Source: JAAYCI01 sp964370195
GTDB taxonomy: Bacteria; Bacillota; Clostridia; Oscillospirales; Ruminococcaceae
Assembly: GCA_964370195.1 (NCBI GenBank)
Contig: CAYJIH010000016.1
Coordinates: 1-36,410 of the forward strand
Length of the DNA stretch: 36,410 nucleotides
Direction of reading: 5' to 3'
This document shows, piece after piece, positions 26,237-34,445 of this stretch. The notes below the pieces were generated by a model. The model was not told where the DNA came from and ran no database searches. It was given only the letters and a program-made list of their open reading frames with translations. Positions within the stretch are counted from its first letter, which is position 1, and every line of letters begins with the position of its first letter. The position numbers were made by a program, and so were the translations under genes.

Positions 26237-28498
26237 TTGGCTAAAAAGAAAAAAAGTGTTGCCGGAAAAAAGCCACTTCGGCCACAATTGGGCGACAGTG
26301 TTATTATAGCAGATGCTGGTGTTGTGCAGGAAAGTGGTATTACACAAACGCTTGAAGACAATTATATGCCGTATGCAATGAGTGTAATTGTTTCGCGTGC
26401 TTTACCGGAAATAGATGGCTTTAAACCGTCTCATCGAAAATTATTATACACAATGTACGGCCTTGGGCTTTTAAAAGGCGCCCGCACGAAAAGTGCGAAT
26501 ATTGTGGGGGCTACCATGCATTTAAACCCACATGGCGATGCGGCTATTTATGATACGATGGTGCGCATGGCACGCGGGAATGAAAGCTTGCTTTTGCCTT
26601 ATGTAGATTCTAAGGGGAATTTTGGCAAGGCATATAGCCGCGATATGGCCTCGGCGGCGTCTCGTTATACAGAGGCGCGTTTGGAATCGGTATGTGAAGA
26701 ATTGTTTCGTGATATCGAAAAAGAAACTGTTGATTTTGTGCCGAACTATGATGCCACCACAGAGGAGCCAACACTTCTACCGGTGAGTTTTCCGTCTATT
26801 TTGGCAAACAACACTTTAGGCATTGCTGTGGGTATGGCTTCGAATATTTGTTCATACAATTTAAAAGAGTTGTGTGAAACCACCATTGCCCTAATTAAAA
26901 ACGAAGAGCACGATATCAAAAGTACTTTGCCGGCCCCGGATTTTGTGGGCGGTGGCCAATTATTGTACAATGAAAAAGAACTGGATAATATTATTGAAAA
27001 TGGGCGCGGCAGTGTGCGCGTGCGTGCAAAGTGGGAGTATCAAGACGAAGGGCATCGTATTGAAATTACTCAGTTGCCATCTACCACCACCGTAGAGGCG
27101 GTGATGGACAAAATTTCGGACCTTGTAAAAGACGGGCGCGTAAAAGAAATCAATGATATGCGTGATGAGACCGACTTGAATGGTTTGAAACTGACATTGG
27201 ATTTGAAACGTGGGCAAAATGCTGATAAATTGATGGTTAAACTGATGCGTTTAACACCGCTTGAGGACAATTTTTCGGCCAACTTTAATGTGCTTATACA
27301 AGGGATGCCACGTGTGATGGGTGTGCGCGAAATTTTGCAAGAGTGGACAGCGTTTCGCACGCAGTGTGTGCGCAGGCGTGTAAGCTTTGAGCTAGCCGGC
27401 AAAAAAAAGCGGTTGCACTTGTTAGAAGGCCTGAAAGCCATTTTGCTGGATATTGATAAGGCAATAAAAATTGTACGTGAAACAGAGCAAGACGCCGAGG
27501 TTATTCCCAATTTAATGATTGGGTTTGGTATTGACGAGGTGCAGGCCGATTATGTGGCAGAAATTCGTTTGCGCCACTTAAATCGAGAGTATATTTTAAA
27601 AAGAACACAAGAGATAGATGGCCTACAGGCAGATATTCTTGATTTGGAAGCTATTTTGAAAAGCCCGCAGCGTGTACAAAAAATCATTATCTCAGAGTTG
27701 ACCGCTGTAGCAAAAAAATACGGTACAGAGCGACGCACAGAAATATTGTATGAACTGGCAAATGAAGAAGCTGAACAAGAAGAGGAAACTTTGCCGGATT
27801 ATCCTGTGGTTGTGTTCTTTACGCGTGAGGGGTATTTTAAAAAGATTACACCGCAATCTTTGCGTATGAGTGGGGAACAAAAGTTGAAAGAGGGCGATGA
27901 AGTTGCCTTGCGTATGGAGAGCCATAATACAGCAGAGCTTTTGATTTTTACAAATCGGCAGCAAGTATATAAAAGCCGTGTGGGCGAATTTGAGGATGGT
28001 AAAGCCAGTGTAATGGGCGATTACTTGCCGGCAAGGCTGGGCATGGATGATGGGGAAATGCCCATTCATATGGTGTTAACAGACGATTACACAGGGTTTA
28101 TGCTTTTCTTATTTGAAAATGGCAAAGTGGCCAAAGTGCCTTTGGCAAGCTATGCAACAAAGCAAAACAGACGCAAACTCATCAATGCGTATAGCGATAA
28201 AGAGGCCCTTGTATGGATAGAAAATTTCCAAGATGAAGAAGAGATTGCCATTCAAACAACGGCAGGGCGGTTGTTGCTTGTGAATACGGCACAAATTGCC
28301 CCAAAAACAACAAAAAACACGGTGGGCATAGGGGTAATTACGCTAAAAAAAGGCCAACGCGTTCGCCTGGTGCAAAGGGCAGGCGTGATGGAGCTGCGTG
28401 ATGTACATCGCTACCGCGTGCGTTCACTGCCGGCAACGGGGGCGCCACTTCGTCCTGAAGACGTGGTAGAACAAATCACATTAGATAGCCTTGAATAA
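26237..28498 (+). CDS. Type IIA topoisomerase subunit A, divergent ParC/GyrA-like
   Basis: This DNA-cutting subunit has 753 residues, nearer ParC than GyrA in length. The winged-helix region shows GFKPSHRKLLYTMYGL, NIVGATMHLNPHGDAAIYDT and ASRYTEARL, whose Tyr is the expected DNA-linking residue. In the quinolone-binding helix, the position of E. coli GyrA Ser83 is Ala (HGDAAIYD), while the Asp87 equivalent is kept. The C-terminal half has beta-pinwheel-like repeats (VVVFFTREGYFKKIT, ELLIFTNRQQVYK, GFMLFLFENGKVAK). I see no GyrA box (QRRGGKG-like), which argues against supercoiling activity and for topoisomerase IV. The start is TTG with GTGAGGA upstream. It pairs with the preceding subunit B gene. 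Confidence 0.9.
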   Translation: MAKKKKSVAGKKPLRPQLGDSVIIADAGVVQESGITQTLEDNYMPYAMSVIVSRALPEIDGFKPSHRKLLYTMYGLGLLKGARTKSANIVGATMHLNPHGDAAIYDTMVRMARGNESLLLPYVDSKGNFGKAYSRDMASAASRYTEARLESVCEELFRDIEKETVDFVPNYDATTEEPTLLPVSFPSILANNTLGIAVGMASNICSYNLKELCETTIALIKNEEHDIKSTLPAPDFVGGGQLLYNEKELDNIIENGRGSVRVRAKWEYQDEGHRIEITQLPSTTTVEAVMDKISDLVKDGRVKEINDMRDETDLNGLKLTLDLKRGQNADKLMVKLMRLTPLEDNFSANFNVLIQGMPRVMGVREILQEWTAFRTQCVRRRVSFELAGKKKRLHLLEGLKAILLDIDKAIKIVRETEQDAEVIPNLMIGFGIDEVQADYVAEIRLRHLNREYILKRTQEIDGLQADILDLEAILKSPQRVQKIIISELTAVAKKYGTERRTEILYELANEEAEQEEETLPDYPVVVFFTREGYFKKITPQSLRMSGEQKLKEGDEVALRMESHNTAELLIFTNRQQVYKSRVGEFEDGKASVMGDYLPARLGMDDGEMPIHMVLTDDYTGFMLFLFENGKVAKVPLASYATKQNRRKLINAYSDKEALVWIENFQDEEEIAIQTTAGRLLLVNTAQIAPKTTKNTVGIGVITLKKGQRVRLVQRAGVMELRDVHRYRVRSLPATGAPLRPEDVVEQITLDSLE

Positions 28499-28535
28499 AA
28501 AATTGTGATTGTATAAAAGAATCTAAGGTGAATGC

Positions 28536-28564
28536 TTGCTTTTTTTTGTAAAATGTGGTATTTT
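28536..28564 (+). promoter_or_regulatory. Candidate promoter of secG
   Basis: TTGCTT (28536-28541), 17 bases, and TATTTT (28559-28564) with a preceding TGG (extended -10) lie 25 bases before the secG start. The gap from the topoisomerase gene is only 91 bases, so read-through is also possible. Confidence 0.45.
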
Positions 28565-28588
28565 AACATAAGACTGTGGAGGTGTATC

Positions 28589-28837
28589 ATGTCGGTAATT
28601 GAAATTGTTGCAGGTGTATTGGTTTTGCTGGTTTGTGCTGCTATTACTGTTATGGTTTTGGCACAAGATTCCAAAGGCGGTGGCCTTTCCAGCGTAATTA
28701 CAGGAACAGAAATGATGTCTGGTGAAACGCGCTCGCGCTCGAAAGAGGCGCGGCAGGCAAGGCTTACCAAAATTATGGCCGTTGTATTTTTTGCGGTTGT
28801 TATTTTGGCAAACGTAATTTCTGCACTGCAAGTCTAA
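28589..28837 (+). CDS. secG: Preprotein translocase subunit SecG
   Basis: SecG is the small third part of the SecYEG channel and speeds protein export. The 82-residue protein has two membrane helices (about residues 4-22 and 58-77) joined by the conserved loop AQDSKGGGLSSVITG, which is the main family mark. I chose the ATG at 28589, with GGAGG 7 bases before it, over the longer open frame from 28532. A strong terminator follows the stop. The order secG-rnr is common in Firmicutes; smpB, which often comes next, is absent here. Confidence 0.95.
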   Translation: MSVIEIVAGVLVLLVCAAITVMVLAQDSKGGGLSSVITGTEMMSGETRSRSKEARQARLTKIMAVVFFAVVILANVISALQV

Positions 28838-28853
28838 GGGGCTTTGGCCCTTA

Positions 28854-28889
28854 AAGCGCCTTGAAATGTGATTTCAAGGCGCTTTTTTT
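28854..28889 (+). terminator. Strong intrinsic terminator after secG
   Basis: Arms 28854-28867 and 28871-28884 give a 14-bp perfect stem with a 3-base loop, running into a tract of seven T. A smaller AAGGGGC/GCCCTT hairpin precedes it. It should end secG transcription before rnr. Confidence 0.92.
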
Positions 28890-28947
28890 AGCAAAGTATG
28901 ATTGAGAGAAAATGGTTGTCGTTTGCCATGAGAAAAGAGGGCAAAAT

Positions 28948-31041
28948 ATGTCTTTAAAATCAAACGTACTAAAGCAGCTGGCACACAAAGCATGTAGTGT
29001 GAAAAAATTGAGTCGAGCACTCGGTGCGGATTCAAAAAAGATACAGCGTTTGCTTAACGAACTACAGCAAGCGGGGAAAGTGCAGTTGAAGGATGGGGCG
29101 TATGCACTGTCTTCCAAAAAAGATGAGCTTGTGGTGGGAACACTGGTGAAATTGGGTGGCTCTTTTGGGTTTGTGCAACCGCACGACAAAAGCGCTGATA
29201 TTTTTGTACCTGGACGATTTTTGTTGGGGGCAATGCCCGGCGACGATGTGGCCGTGAGTGTACGAAAAAAACCACGCGTGGAAGGCAGCCGCGAGGGGGA
29301 AGTGCAAAAAATTGTAAAAGCGCAAAACCGAGTGGTTGGCCTTGTGGAAAAAGAGCATGGCAGGCTGTATTTGGTGTTGGATAATGCCAAAAGTACAAAG
29401 CTTGCCTTGCAAAAAGGCGCAGATGGTGGCGTGCAGGTGGGGGAAAAAGCGGCGGGTGAAATTGTGCGGCGCGGTGAGAGGCATGACGATCATCGTGTGG
29501 GCATTACGTTGCGATTTGGTTCTGCGGAAGCGGCAAAACAGTGCGCAAAAGCGGTGCTGTATGGTGCCGGTGTGGAAAAGAAATTTTCGGAAGATGTAAA
29601 AAAAGAGAGTAGACGTGTTGCAGCGCAAGGGGTCCCCCTTGAGGAAATAAAGCTGCGAAGAGATTTGCGCGAAGAGATTGTGTTCACCATTGATTCGGCT
29701 TCCACAAAGGATATTGATGATGCGATCAGCGTAAAACGTGTGCTAGATGGGTATCGTTTGTCTGTACATATTGCCGATGTAAGTTATTATGTGTCGCCTA
29801 AAAGTGTTTTGGATGAAGACGCGATGAACCGAGGTACATCTATTTATTATGCAGACAGTGTGGTGCCTATGCTTCCCAAAGCACTCTCAAACGATATTTG
29901 TAGCTTGAATGAAGGTGTAGATAGGCTGAGCTTGTCGTGCATTATGACATTGGATGCACAGGCACGTTTGTTGGATTATCGTTTTTTCAAAACGGTTATT
30001 CATAGCAAAGTAAAAGGTGTATATGCTGAAATCAATGAATTGTTAAATGGAGCAGCATCACAGGAAATTTGCGATAAATATGCTATGGTGCGTGAAAGTT
30101 TAACCGTTTTAGAAGAAATATACGAAAAGCTTTCCCTTTTACGAAAAGAGCGTGGGGACATTGAAATCGAAAGCGACGAACCCAAATTGGTGCTGGATGA
30201 CGATGGGCGTTGTATTGGTGTGGAAAAAAGAAACCGTGGTAAAACAGAGCGGATGATAGAGGAGTTTATGCTGCTAGCTAACACGGCCGCGGCAAAACAG
30301 GCACGTAAACTGGATGTACCATTTGTTTATCGTGTGCACGACAACCCGCCGCAGGCCAAGGTGGAAGCACTGGAAGAAATGCTACAAGCGCTGTCGGTTC
30401 CGTTTAAAATGGCAGGAGAAGCACCGACACAAACAGAGCTAGCGCAACTTTTGAATGAAACGCGCGATACAAATTTGCAGCGTGCGGTGCATCAAGGGGT
30501 GCTGCGCAGCATGGCAAAAGCATCTTATGAAGCACAGCCAAAGGGCCATTTTGGGTTGGCGCTGGATGATTATGCCCATTTTACGTCACCCATTCGTCGT
30601 TATCCTGATTTGATTGTTCATCGCATTTTAAGTGAAGTGGTGCTTGGCACACCGCCCGATAAGCTACGAAAACGTTTTCGTGCATTTTGTGAACAAGCGG
30701 CACAACAATCGTCTGAACGAGAACTGCGTGCACAAAAAATTGAGCGCACTTGCGATGACATATACAAAGCAGAGTATATGAAACCGTTGATTGGCAATGA
30801 ATTTGAGGGCACGATTTCGTCTGTAACACGGTTTGGCATTTATGTGGAATTGGAAAACAGTGTAGAAGGGCTTGTTCACATCAGCGCACTATCGGATGAA
30901 CCAATGGCCTTAGTGGACGGTGTTAGTTTAAGTGAGACACGCAGTAAACGTAGTTTTTGCATTGGGGATACTGTGCGTGTGCAGGTGGCAGCTGTGGATG
31001 TGGGACAAGGCAATGTAGATTTTGTGTTGGCACAGAAATAA
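28948..31041 (+). CDS. rnr: Ribonuclease R
   Basis: RNase R is a 3'-5' exonuclease that degrades structured RNA and takes part in trans-translation and rRNA quality control. The 697-residue protein has an N-terminal winged-helix domain, cold-shock domains (FGFVQPHDKSADIFVPG), the RNB catalytic domain with the metal site SASTKDIDDAISV, and HFTSPIRRYPDLIVHR, and a C-terminal S1 domain (FEGTISSVTRFGIYVELEN). It ends soon after S1, without the long Lys-rich tail of E. coli RNase R. I chose the ATG at 28948, with AGAGGG upstream, instead of the ATG at 28912, which has no ribosome binding site. It is 33 bases ahead of a glycan gene, with no terminator between. Confidence 0.96.
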   Translation: MSLKSNVLKQLAHKACSVKKLSRALGADSKKIQRLLNELQQAGKVQLKDGAYALSSKKDELVVGTLVKLGGSFGFVQPHDKSADIFVPGRFLLGAMPGDDVAVSVRKKPRVEGSREGEVQKIVKAQNRVVGLVEKEHGRLYLVLDNAKSTKLALQKGADGGVQVGEKAAGEIVRRGERHDDHRVGITLRFGSAEAAKQCAKAVLYGAGVEKKFSEDVKKESRRVAAQGVPLEEIKLRRDLREEIVFTIDSASTKDIDDAISVKRVLDGYRLSVHIADVSYYVSPKSVLDEDAMNRGTSIYYADSVVPMLPKALSNDICSLNEGVDRLSLSCIMTLDAQARLLDYRFFKTVIHSKVKGVYAEINELLNGAASQEICDKYAMVRESLTVLEEIYEKLSLLRKERGDIEIESDEPKLVLDDDGRCIGVEKRNRGKTERMIEEFMLLANTAAAKQARKLDVPFVYRVHDNPPQAKVEALEEMLQALSVPFKMAGEAPTQTELAQLLNETRDTNLQRAVHQGVLRSMAKASYEAQPKGHFGLALDDYAHFTSPIRRYPDLIVHRILSEVVLGTPPDKLRKRFRAFCEQAAQQSSERELRAQKIERTCDDIYKAEYMKPLIGNEFEGTISSVTRFGIYVELENSVEGLVHISALSDEPMALVDGVSLSETRSKRSFCIGDTVRVQVAAVDVGQGNVDFVLAQK

Positions 31042-31074
31042 AGGGAAGAATCCTAGCGGGAGGTGAGGGAACAG

Positions 31075-32946
31075 GTGAAAAATATGCTGGCAGATGCCGC
31101 GAGTAAGCACCGAAAATTGGTGTTGATTCTTTTTGATATTTTTGTAGAGAGCATCTGTTTCATCGTGCCGTGGGTATTGATTCAAGGGCGTGTGGATCTT
31201 CCGCTTTATTTCCCATTGATGATGGCAAGTTGTTTTTTCTTTGTGTGCTGTTACGAAATTGTGTATGGAATATTGGGTATGTACGATAGCCTTTGGCGCT
31301 ATGCAGAAGTGGTAGAATTCTTTCAGCTGGTGTTGGCATCTGTGGTGGCGGTAGGGCTGTTTATTTTGGCCAGCAGCATTATCTTTTACGATCGACGTGT
31401 TCCGCTTTCTGTTTATTTTCTAAGCGCTATTTTTGCAACGTCGGTCACATTGTATTCACGCCTTACATACCGTATGTATCGAAATAAAAAACTTCGCCAC
31501 AGTGGGGCCAAAAAGCAGCGTGTTCTAGTGGTGGGGGCAGGGGAAGCGGCTGCTACATTGATGCATGAACACAGCAAAGACCCGGAAAGCATGATGAGTT
31601 TTATCGGTGTAGTGGATGATGCAAAGGACAAGGTGGGGCGCTCTATTTATGGTGTGCAGGTGATGGGCACAACAGACAACATACCTGAAGTGGTAGAGCG
31701 TTGTGAAATTGATACCATCATCGTGGCCATTACATCGCTTGACGCTAAAAATCGTCAGCGTATTTTGGCCATTTGCAATAAAACAACATGTAAACTTCAA
31801 ATGTTGCCAGATTTGCGCCAGCTGATGGTAGAAGGTGGCGATTTAAGCAGCCGTGTGCGTGAAGTGAATGTGGAAGATTTGCTGGGCCGCACAACGGTGC
31901 AGCTTTGTGGGCAAAGTTCATTTGTGGCAGATAAAGTGGTGCTTGTTACCGGTGGGGGCGGATCCATTGGCAGTGAACTTTGTCGCCAAATTGCCACTTG
32001 TCATCCTAAAAAGTTGATTATTGTGGATATTTATGAAAACAATGCATACGATATTCAACAAGAATTGGTGCGCAAGTATGGGGACAAATTGGCGCTGGAA
32101 GTTCGCATTTGTTCGGTGCGAGACTCTAAAAAAATGGATGCGATGTTTGCCAGTTTTCGCCCGCAAGTTGTGTTTCATGCAGCGGCCCATAAGCATGTTC
32201 CTTTGATGGAGGATAGCCCCGAAGAGGCCGTGAAAAACAATGTGTTTGGCACATACAATACGGCACTTAGCGCAGATAAGTATGGAGCAGAGCGTTTTGT
32301 TTTGATTTCTACCGACAAGGCCGTGAACCCTACCAATGTAATGGGGGCCACAAAGCGTTTGGGCGAGATGGTGGTGCAATGCATGGCACAGCGTAGCAAG
32401 ACGACGTTTGTTGCTGTTCGGTTTGGGAATGTGCTTGGTTCAAACGGTTCTGTTATCCCCTTATTTAAAGAGCAAATTGAGCATGGTGGCCCTCTTACAG
32501 TGACACACCCGGATGTGGTGCGGTATTTTATGACAATTCCTGAGGCTGTGGCTCTTGTGTTGGAGGCAGGCTCGATGGGACGTGGTGGAGAGATTTTTGT
32601 GCTGGATATGGGCGAGCCAGTGCGTATTTTGGAATTGGCGGAAAACTTGATAAAACTGGCTGGTTTCGTGCCGTATACAGAAATGAAAATTAAATTCACT
32701 GGCTTGCGTCCGGGCGAAAAATTGTACGAAGAGTTGCTGATGGACGAAGAGGGCCTTGTGAAAACAGATAATGATAAGATTTTTATTGGCGCGCCATTAG
32801 CAATGAACAAAGGGACATTTTTCGATCATCTGCGGGTTTTAAAAGAAATAGCATACGCAAACAACAGCGAAAATTTGGTGCAAGCGTTACTTGATCTTGT
32901 GCCCACATTCCAACATGCATCAAAAAGGCAAGAAGAGGGGGAGTAG
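31075..32946 (+). CDS. Membrane NDP-sugar 4,6-dehydratase/epimerase (CapD/PglF-like)
   Basis: This 623-residue membrane enzyme belongs to the CapD/PglF/WbpM group, which turns UDP-GlcNAc-type sugars into 4-keto-6-deoxy sugars. Four N-terminal helices (about residues 12-120) precede a first Rossmann domain (VLVVGAGEAAATLM) and the catalytic short-chain dehydrogenase domain (VLVTGGGGSIGSELC). The active-site stretch STDKAVNPTNVMGATKR has the Met-Lys arrangement used by this group in place of the usual Tyr-Lys. I chose GTG at 31075 because GAGGG and GGGAGG lie before it; GTG at 31063 and ATG at 31084 are alternatives. It follows rnr closely and is 6 bases before a sugar transferase that probably uses its product. 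Confidence 0.9.
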   Translation: MKNMLADAASKHRKLVLILFDIFVESICFIVPWVLIQGRVDLPLYFPLMMASCFFFVCCYEIVYGILGMYDSLWRYAEVVEFFQLVLASVVAVGLFILASSIIFYDRRVPLSVYFLSAIFATSVTLYSRLTYRMYRNKKLRHSGAKKQRVLVVGAGEAAATLMHEHSKDPESMMSFIGVVDDAKDKVGRSIYGVQVMGTTDNIPEVVERCEIDTIIVAITSLDAKNRQRILAICNKTTCKLQMLPDLRQLMVEGGDLSSRVREVNVEDLLGRTTVQLCGQSSFVADKVVLVTGGGGSIGSELCRQIATCHPKKLIIVDIYENNAYDIQQELVRKYGDKLALEVRICSVRDSKKMDAMFASFRPQVVFHAAAHKHVPLMEDSPEEAVKNNVFGTYNTALSADKYGAERFVLISTDKAVNPTNVMGATKRLGEMVVQCMAQRSKTTFVAVRFGNVLGSNGSVIPLFKEQIEHGGPLTVTHPDVVRYFMTIPEAVALVLEAGSMGRGGEIFVLDMGEPVRILELAENLIKLAGFVPYTEMKIKFTGLRPGEKLYEELLMDEEGLVKTDNDKIFIGAPLAMNKGTFFDHLRVLKEIAYANNSENLVQALLDLVPTFQHASKRQEEGE

Positions 32947-32952
32947 ACCACA

Positions 32953-33582
32953 ATGTATAAAAATGTTGTGAAGCCGATAGGCGATAAGGTGCTATCAATT
33001 TTGGCGCTGTTTGTGCTATCCGGTGTGATGCTATTGCTTGCTCTTTTTGTGAAGCTGGATTCAAAAGGGCCTGTGTTTTTTCGTCAACAACGGGTGGGGC
33101 GAGATAAAAAACTTTTTACTATTTTAAAATTTCGCACGATGTTTGCCGATACACCAAAGGATGTGCCCACGCACCTTTTAAAAGATCCAAATAGTCGTAT
33201 TACAAAAATGGGGCATTTTTTACGTAAAACCAGTTTGGATGAATTGCCACAAATTTTTAATATTATTTCAGGCGATATGAGTATTATTGGGCCACGCCCC
33301 GCACTTTGGAACCAAGAGGATTTGATAGCAGAGAGAGATAAATACAATGTAAATGTACTGGTACCGGGTCTTAGTGGTTATGCACAGGTCAATGGACGAG
33401 ATGAGCTGCCCATTGATGTGAAAGCAAAGTTGGATGGGTACTATGCACAAAATATTGGGTTTATACTTGATGTGAAAATATTTTTTTGGAGTATTACGGC
33501 CATGTTTCGTGGCAGTGGTATTGCGGAAGGGGAAACCCAGCCGCAGGCCACTTTAGAGGAGCATAAGAGTGATACCCATTGA
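32953..33582 (+). CDS. Initiating phosphoglycosyl transferase (PglC/WbaP-type)
   Basis: This enzyme moves a phospho-sugar from a UDP-sugar to undecaprenyl phosphate, the first membrane step of capsule, exopolysaccharide or glycoprotein glycan synthesis. At 209 residues it has the small monotopic PglC-like form: one N-terminal re-entrant helix (about 14-36) with a KLDSKGPVFFRQQRVG stretch, LKFRTM, the catalytic Asp-Glu pair in KTSLDELPQ, then GDMSIIGPRPAL and PGLSGYAQVNGRDEL. The ATG follows GGGGGAG. Together with the preceding dehydratase it forms a minimal start for a modified-sugar glycan. The rest of the pathway is not in this window. Confidence 0.93.
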   Translation: MYKNVVKPIGDKVLSILALFVLSGVMLLLALFVKLDSKGPVFFRQQRVGRDKKLFTILKFRTMFADTPKDVPTHLLKDPNSRITKMGHFLRKTSLDELPQIFNIISGDMSIIGPRPALWNQEDLIAERDKYNVNVLVPGLSGYAQVNGRDELPIDVKAKLDGYYAQNIGFILDVKIFFWSITAMFRGSGIAEGETQPQATLEEHKSDTH

Positions 33583-33600
33583 ATTGGTGATTTAAAACAG

Positions 33601-33640
33601 AATATCCTTTGCAAATAATGCAAAGGATATTTTGTTTTTT
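33601..33640 (+). terminator. Strong intrinsic terminator after the glycan genes
   Basis: Arms 33601-33613 and 33619-33631 pair perfectly over 13 bases with a 5-base loop, followed by a long T-rich tract. It ends the rnr-dehydratase-transferase unit before the convergent GNAT gene. Confidence 0.92.
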
Positions 33641-33711
33641 TATTTAGTGGATGTGTTGATGTTCGTTGAATAAGTAAGAGTTGGCACATAAAAATGCTGA
33701 AATGGTATGAT

Positions 33712-34202
33712 TTACAAAGTGATATAGTGGGGAATGATGTCTTCATAGTGGCCGTCTTTTCGTAAAAACCCGTTTGGAATTACGCCTAGTTGCACAAAGC
33801 CTAGTTTTTCGTAAAGGCGCAAAGCAGCGGTGTTGCTGGATACAACGGCATTAAACTGTAAAATTTTAAAGTGAAGCTGTTTGCCCTGTAAAAGGCTATG
33901 TAAACAAGAGCTTCTCCAATGCGCTGGCCTCGCAGGCCTTCTTTTACGGCATAACTTGCATTGCAAATATGCCCACAGCGCCCAACATTGTTTGGATGTA
34001 AAATATACACACCCACAATTTCATTTGTATCCACATTGTATGCGAGGCCTGTATAAGATTGGGAGTTGAAAAATGACAACCCCGAAGTGGTGTTTAGACA
34101 GTATTCTTGTGGGAAAACGGTGCCATTTTTAATTACGGAATTCCAAATGGCAAGAGTTTCTTTAATATTTTCCGGGGAAAATTCTTTGACGGCAAAGTTC
34201 AT
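33712..34202 (-). pseudogene. GNAT-family N-acetyltransferase, frameshifted
   Basis: Two overlapping frames together make a complete GNAT protein of about 163 residues. Codons from 34202 give 100 residues, ending with the acetyl-CoA-binding motif GLRGQRIGEALV. The continuation (HSLLQGKQLHFKILQFNAVV, then SSNTAALRLYEKLGF, the typical late GNAT motif, and a C-terminal GHYEDIIPHYITL) is in another frame. One base is missing at about 33901-33904, in a run of T on the coding strand; restoring it joins the parts smoothly. As given, the product would be cut off after about 100 meaningful residues. The acceptor is unknown, although the form resembles small-molecule or amino-acid acetyltransferases. 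AGGAGG precedes the ATG. A recent mutation or a sequencing error are both possible. Confidence 0.85.
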
Positions 34203-34226
34203 GTTGAAATACGCCTCCTTTTATGT

Positions 34227-34255
34227 AGTATATCAAAAAAAGTACGAATTGTCTT
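34227..34255 (-). promoter_or_regulatory. Promoter of the GNAT gene
   Basis: Read on the - strand, AAGACA (34255-34250), 17 bases, then TATACT (34232-34227), with TGA just before the -10 (extended form). It would start about 20 bases before the GNAT start codon. An intact promoter and ribosome binding site suggest that the frameshift, if real, is recent. Confidence 0.55.
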
Positions 34256-34305
34256 TATTTCTTACAAAAACAATAGGAAATATTTGTTTGGGGCAGCATT
34301 TCTCC

Positions 34306-34333
34306 TTGAAATACACCTTATATGGTGTATAAT
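34306..34333 (+). promoter_or_regulatory. Promoter with internal palindrome, diguanylate cyclase gene
   Basis: TTGAAA (34306-34311), a 16-base spacer, and TATAAT (34328-34333) form a good + strand promoter. Within it, ATACACC (34311-34317) and GGTGTAT (34324-34330) make a perfect 7-6-7 palindrome that fills the spacer and touches both boxes. A protein bound there would exclude RNA polymerase. The leader downstream (about 105 bases) has another inverted repeat, TTGCGT/ACGCAA at 34366-34382. Confidence 0.7.
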
Positions 34334-34445
34334 ATAAAGGATAGAAGATTGCAAAAAACAAAGATTTGCGTGATTTACGCAATAGCGTATGGTGCTTACA
34401 ATGTGTTTCCCATAATGGAAGTGCAATGTACTTGATGGAGGAACA

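Noticed and set aside
33899..33905. Programmed frameshift to make the full GNAT protein
   Set aside because: The run of T is only three bases, there is no slippery heptamer or downstream structure, and GNAT enzymes are not known to use programmed frameshifting.
34334..34445. Possible cyclic-di-GMP riboswitch in the leader of the GGDEF gene
   Set aside because: The leader has inverted repeats but lacks the conserved CACGCA and GGGCAAACC-type segments of GEMM-I, and shows no clear expression platform.
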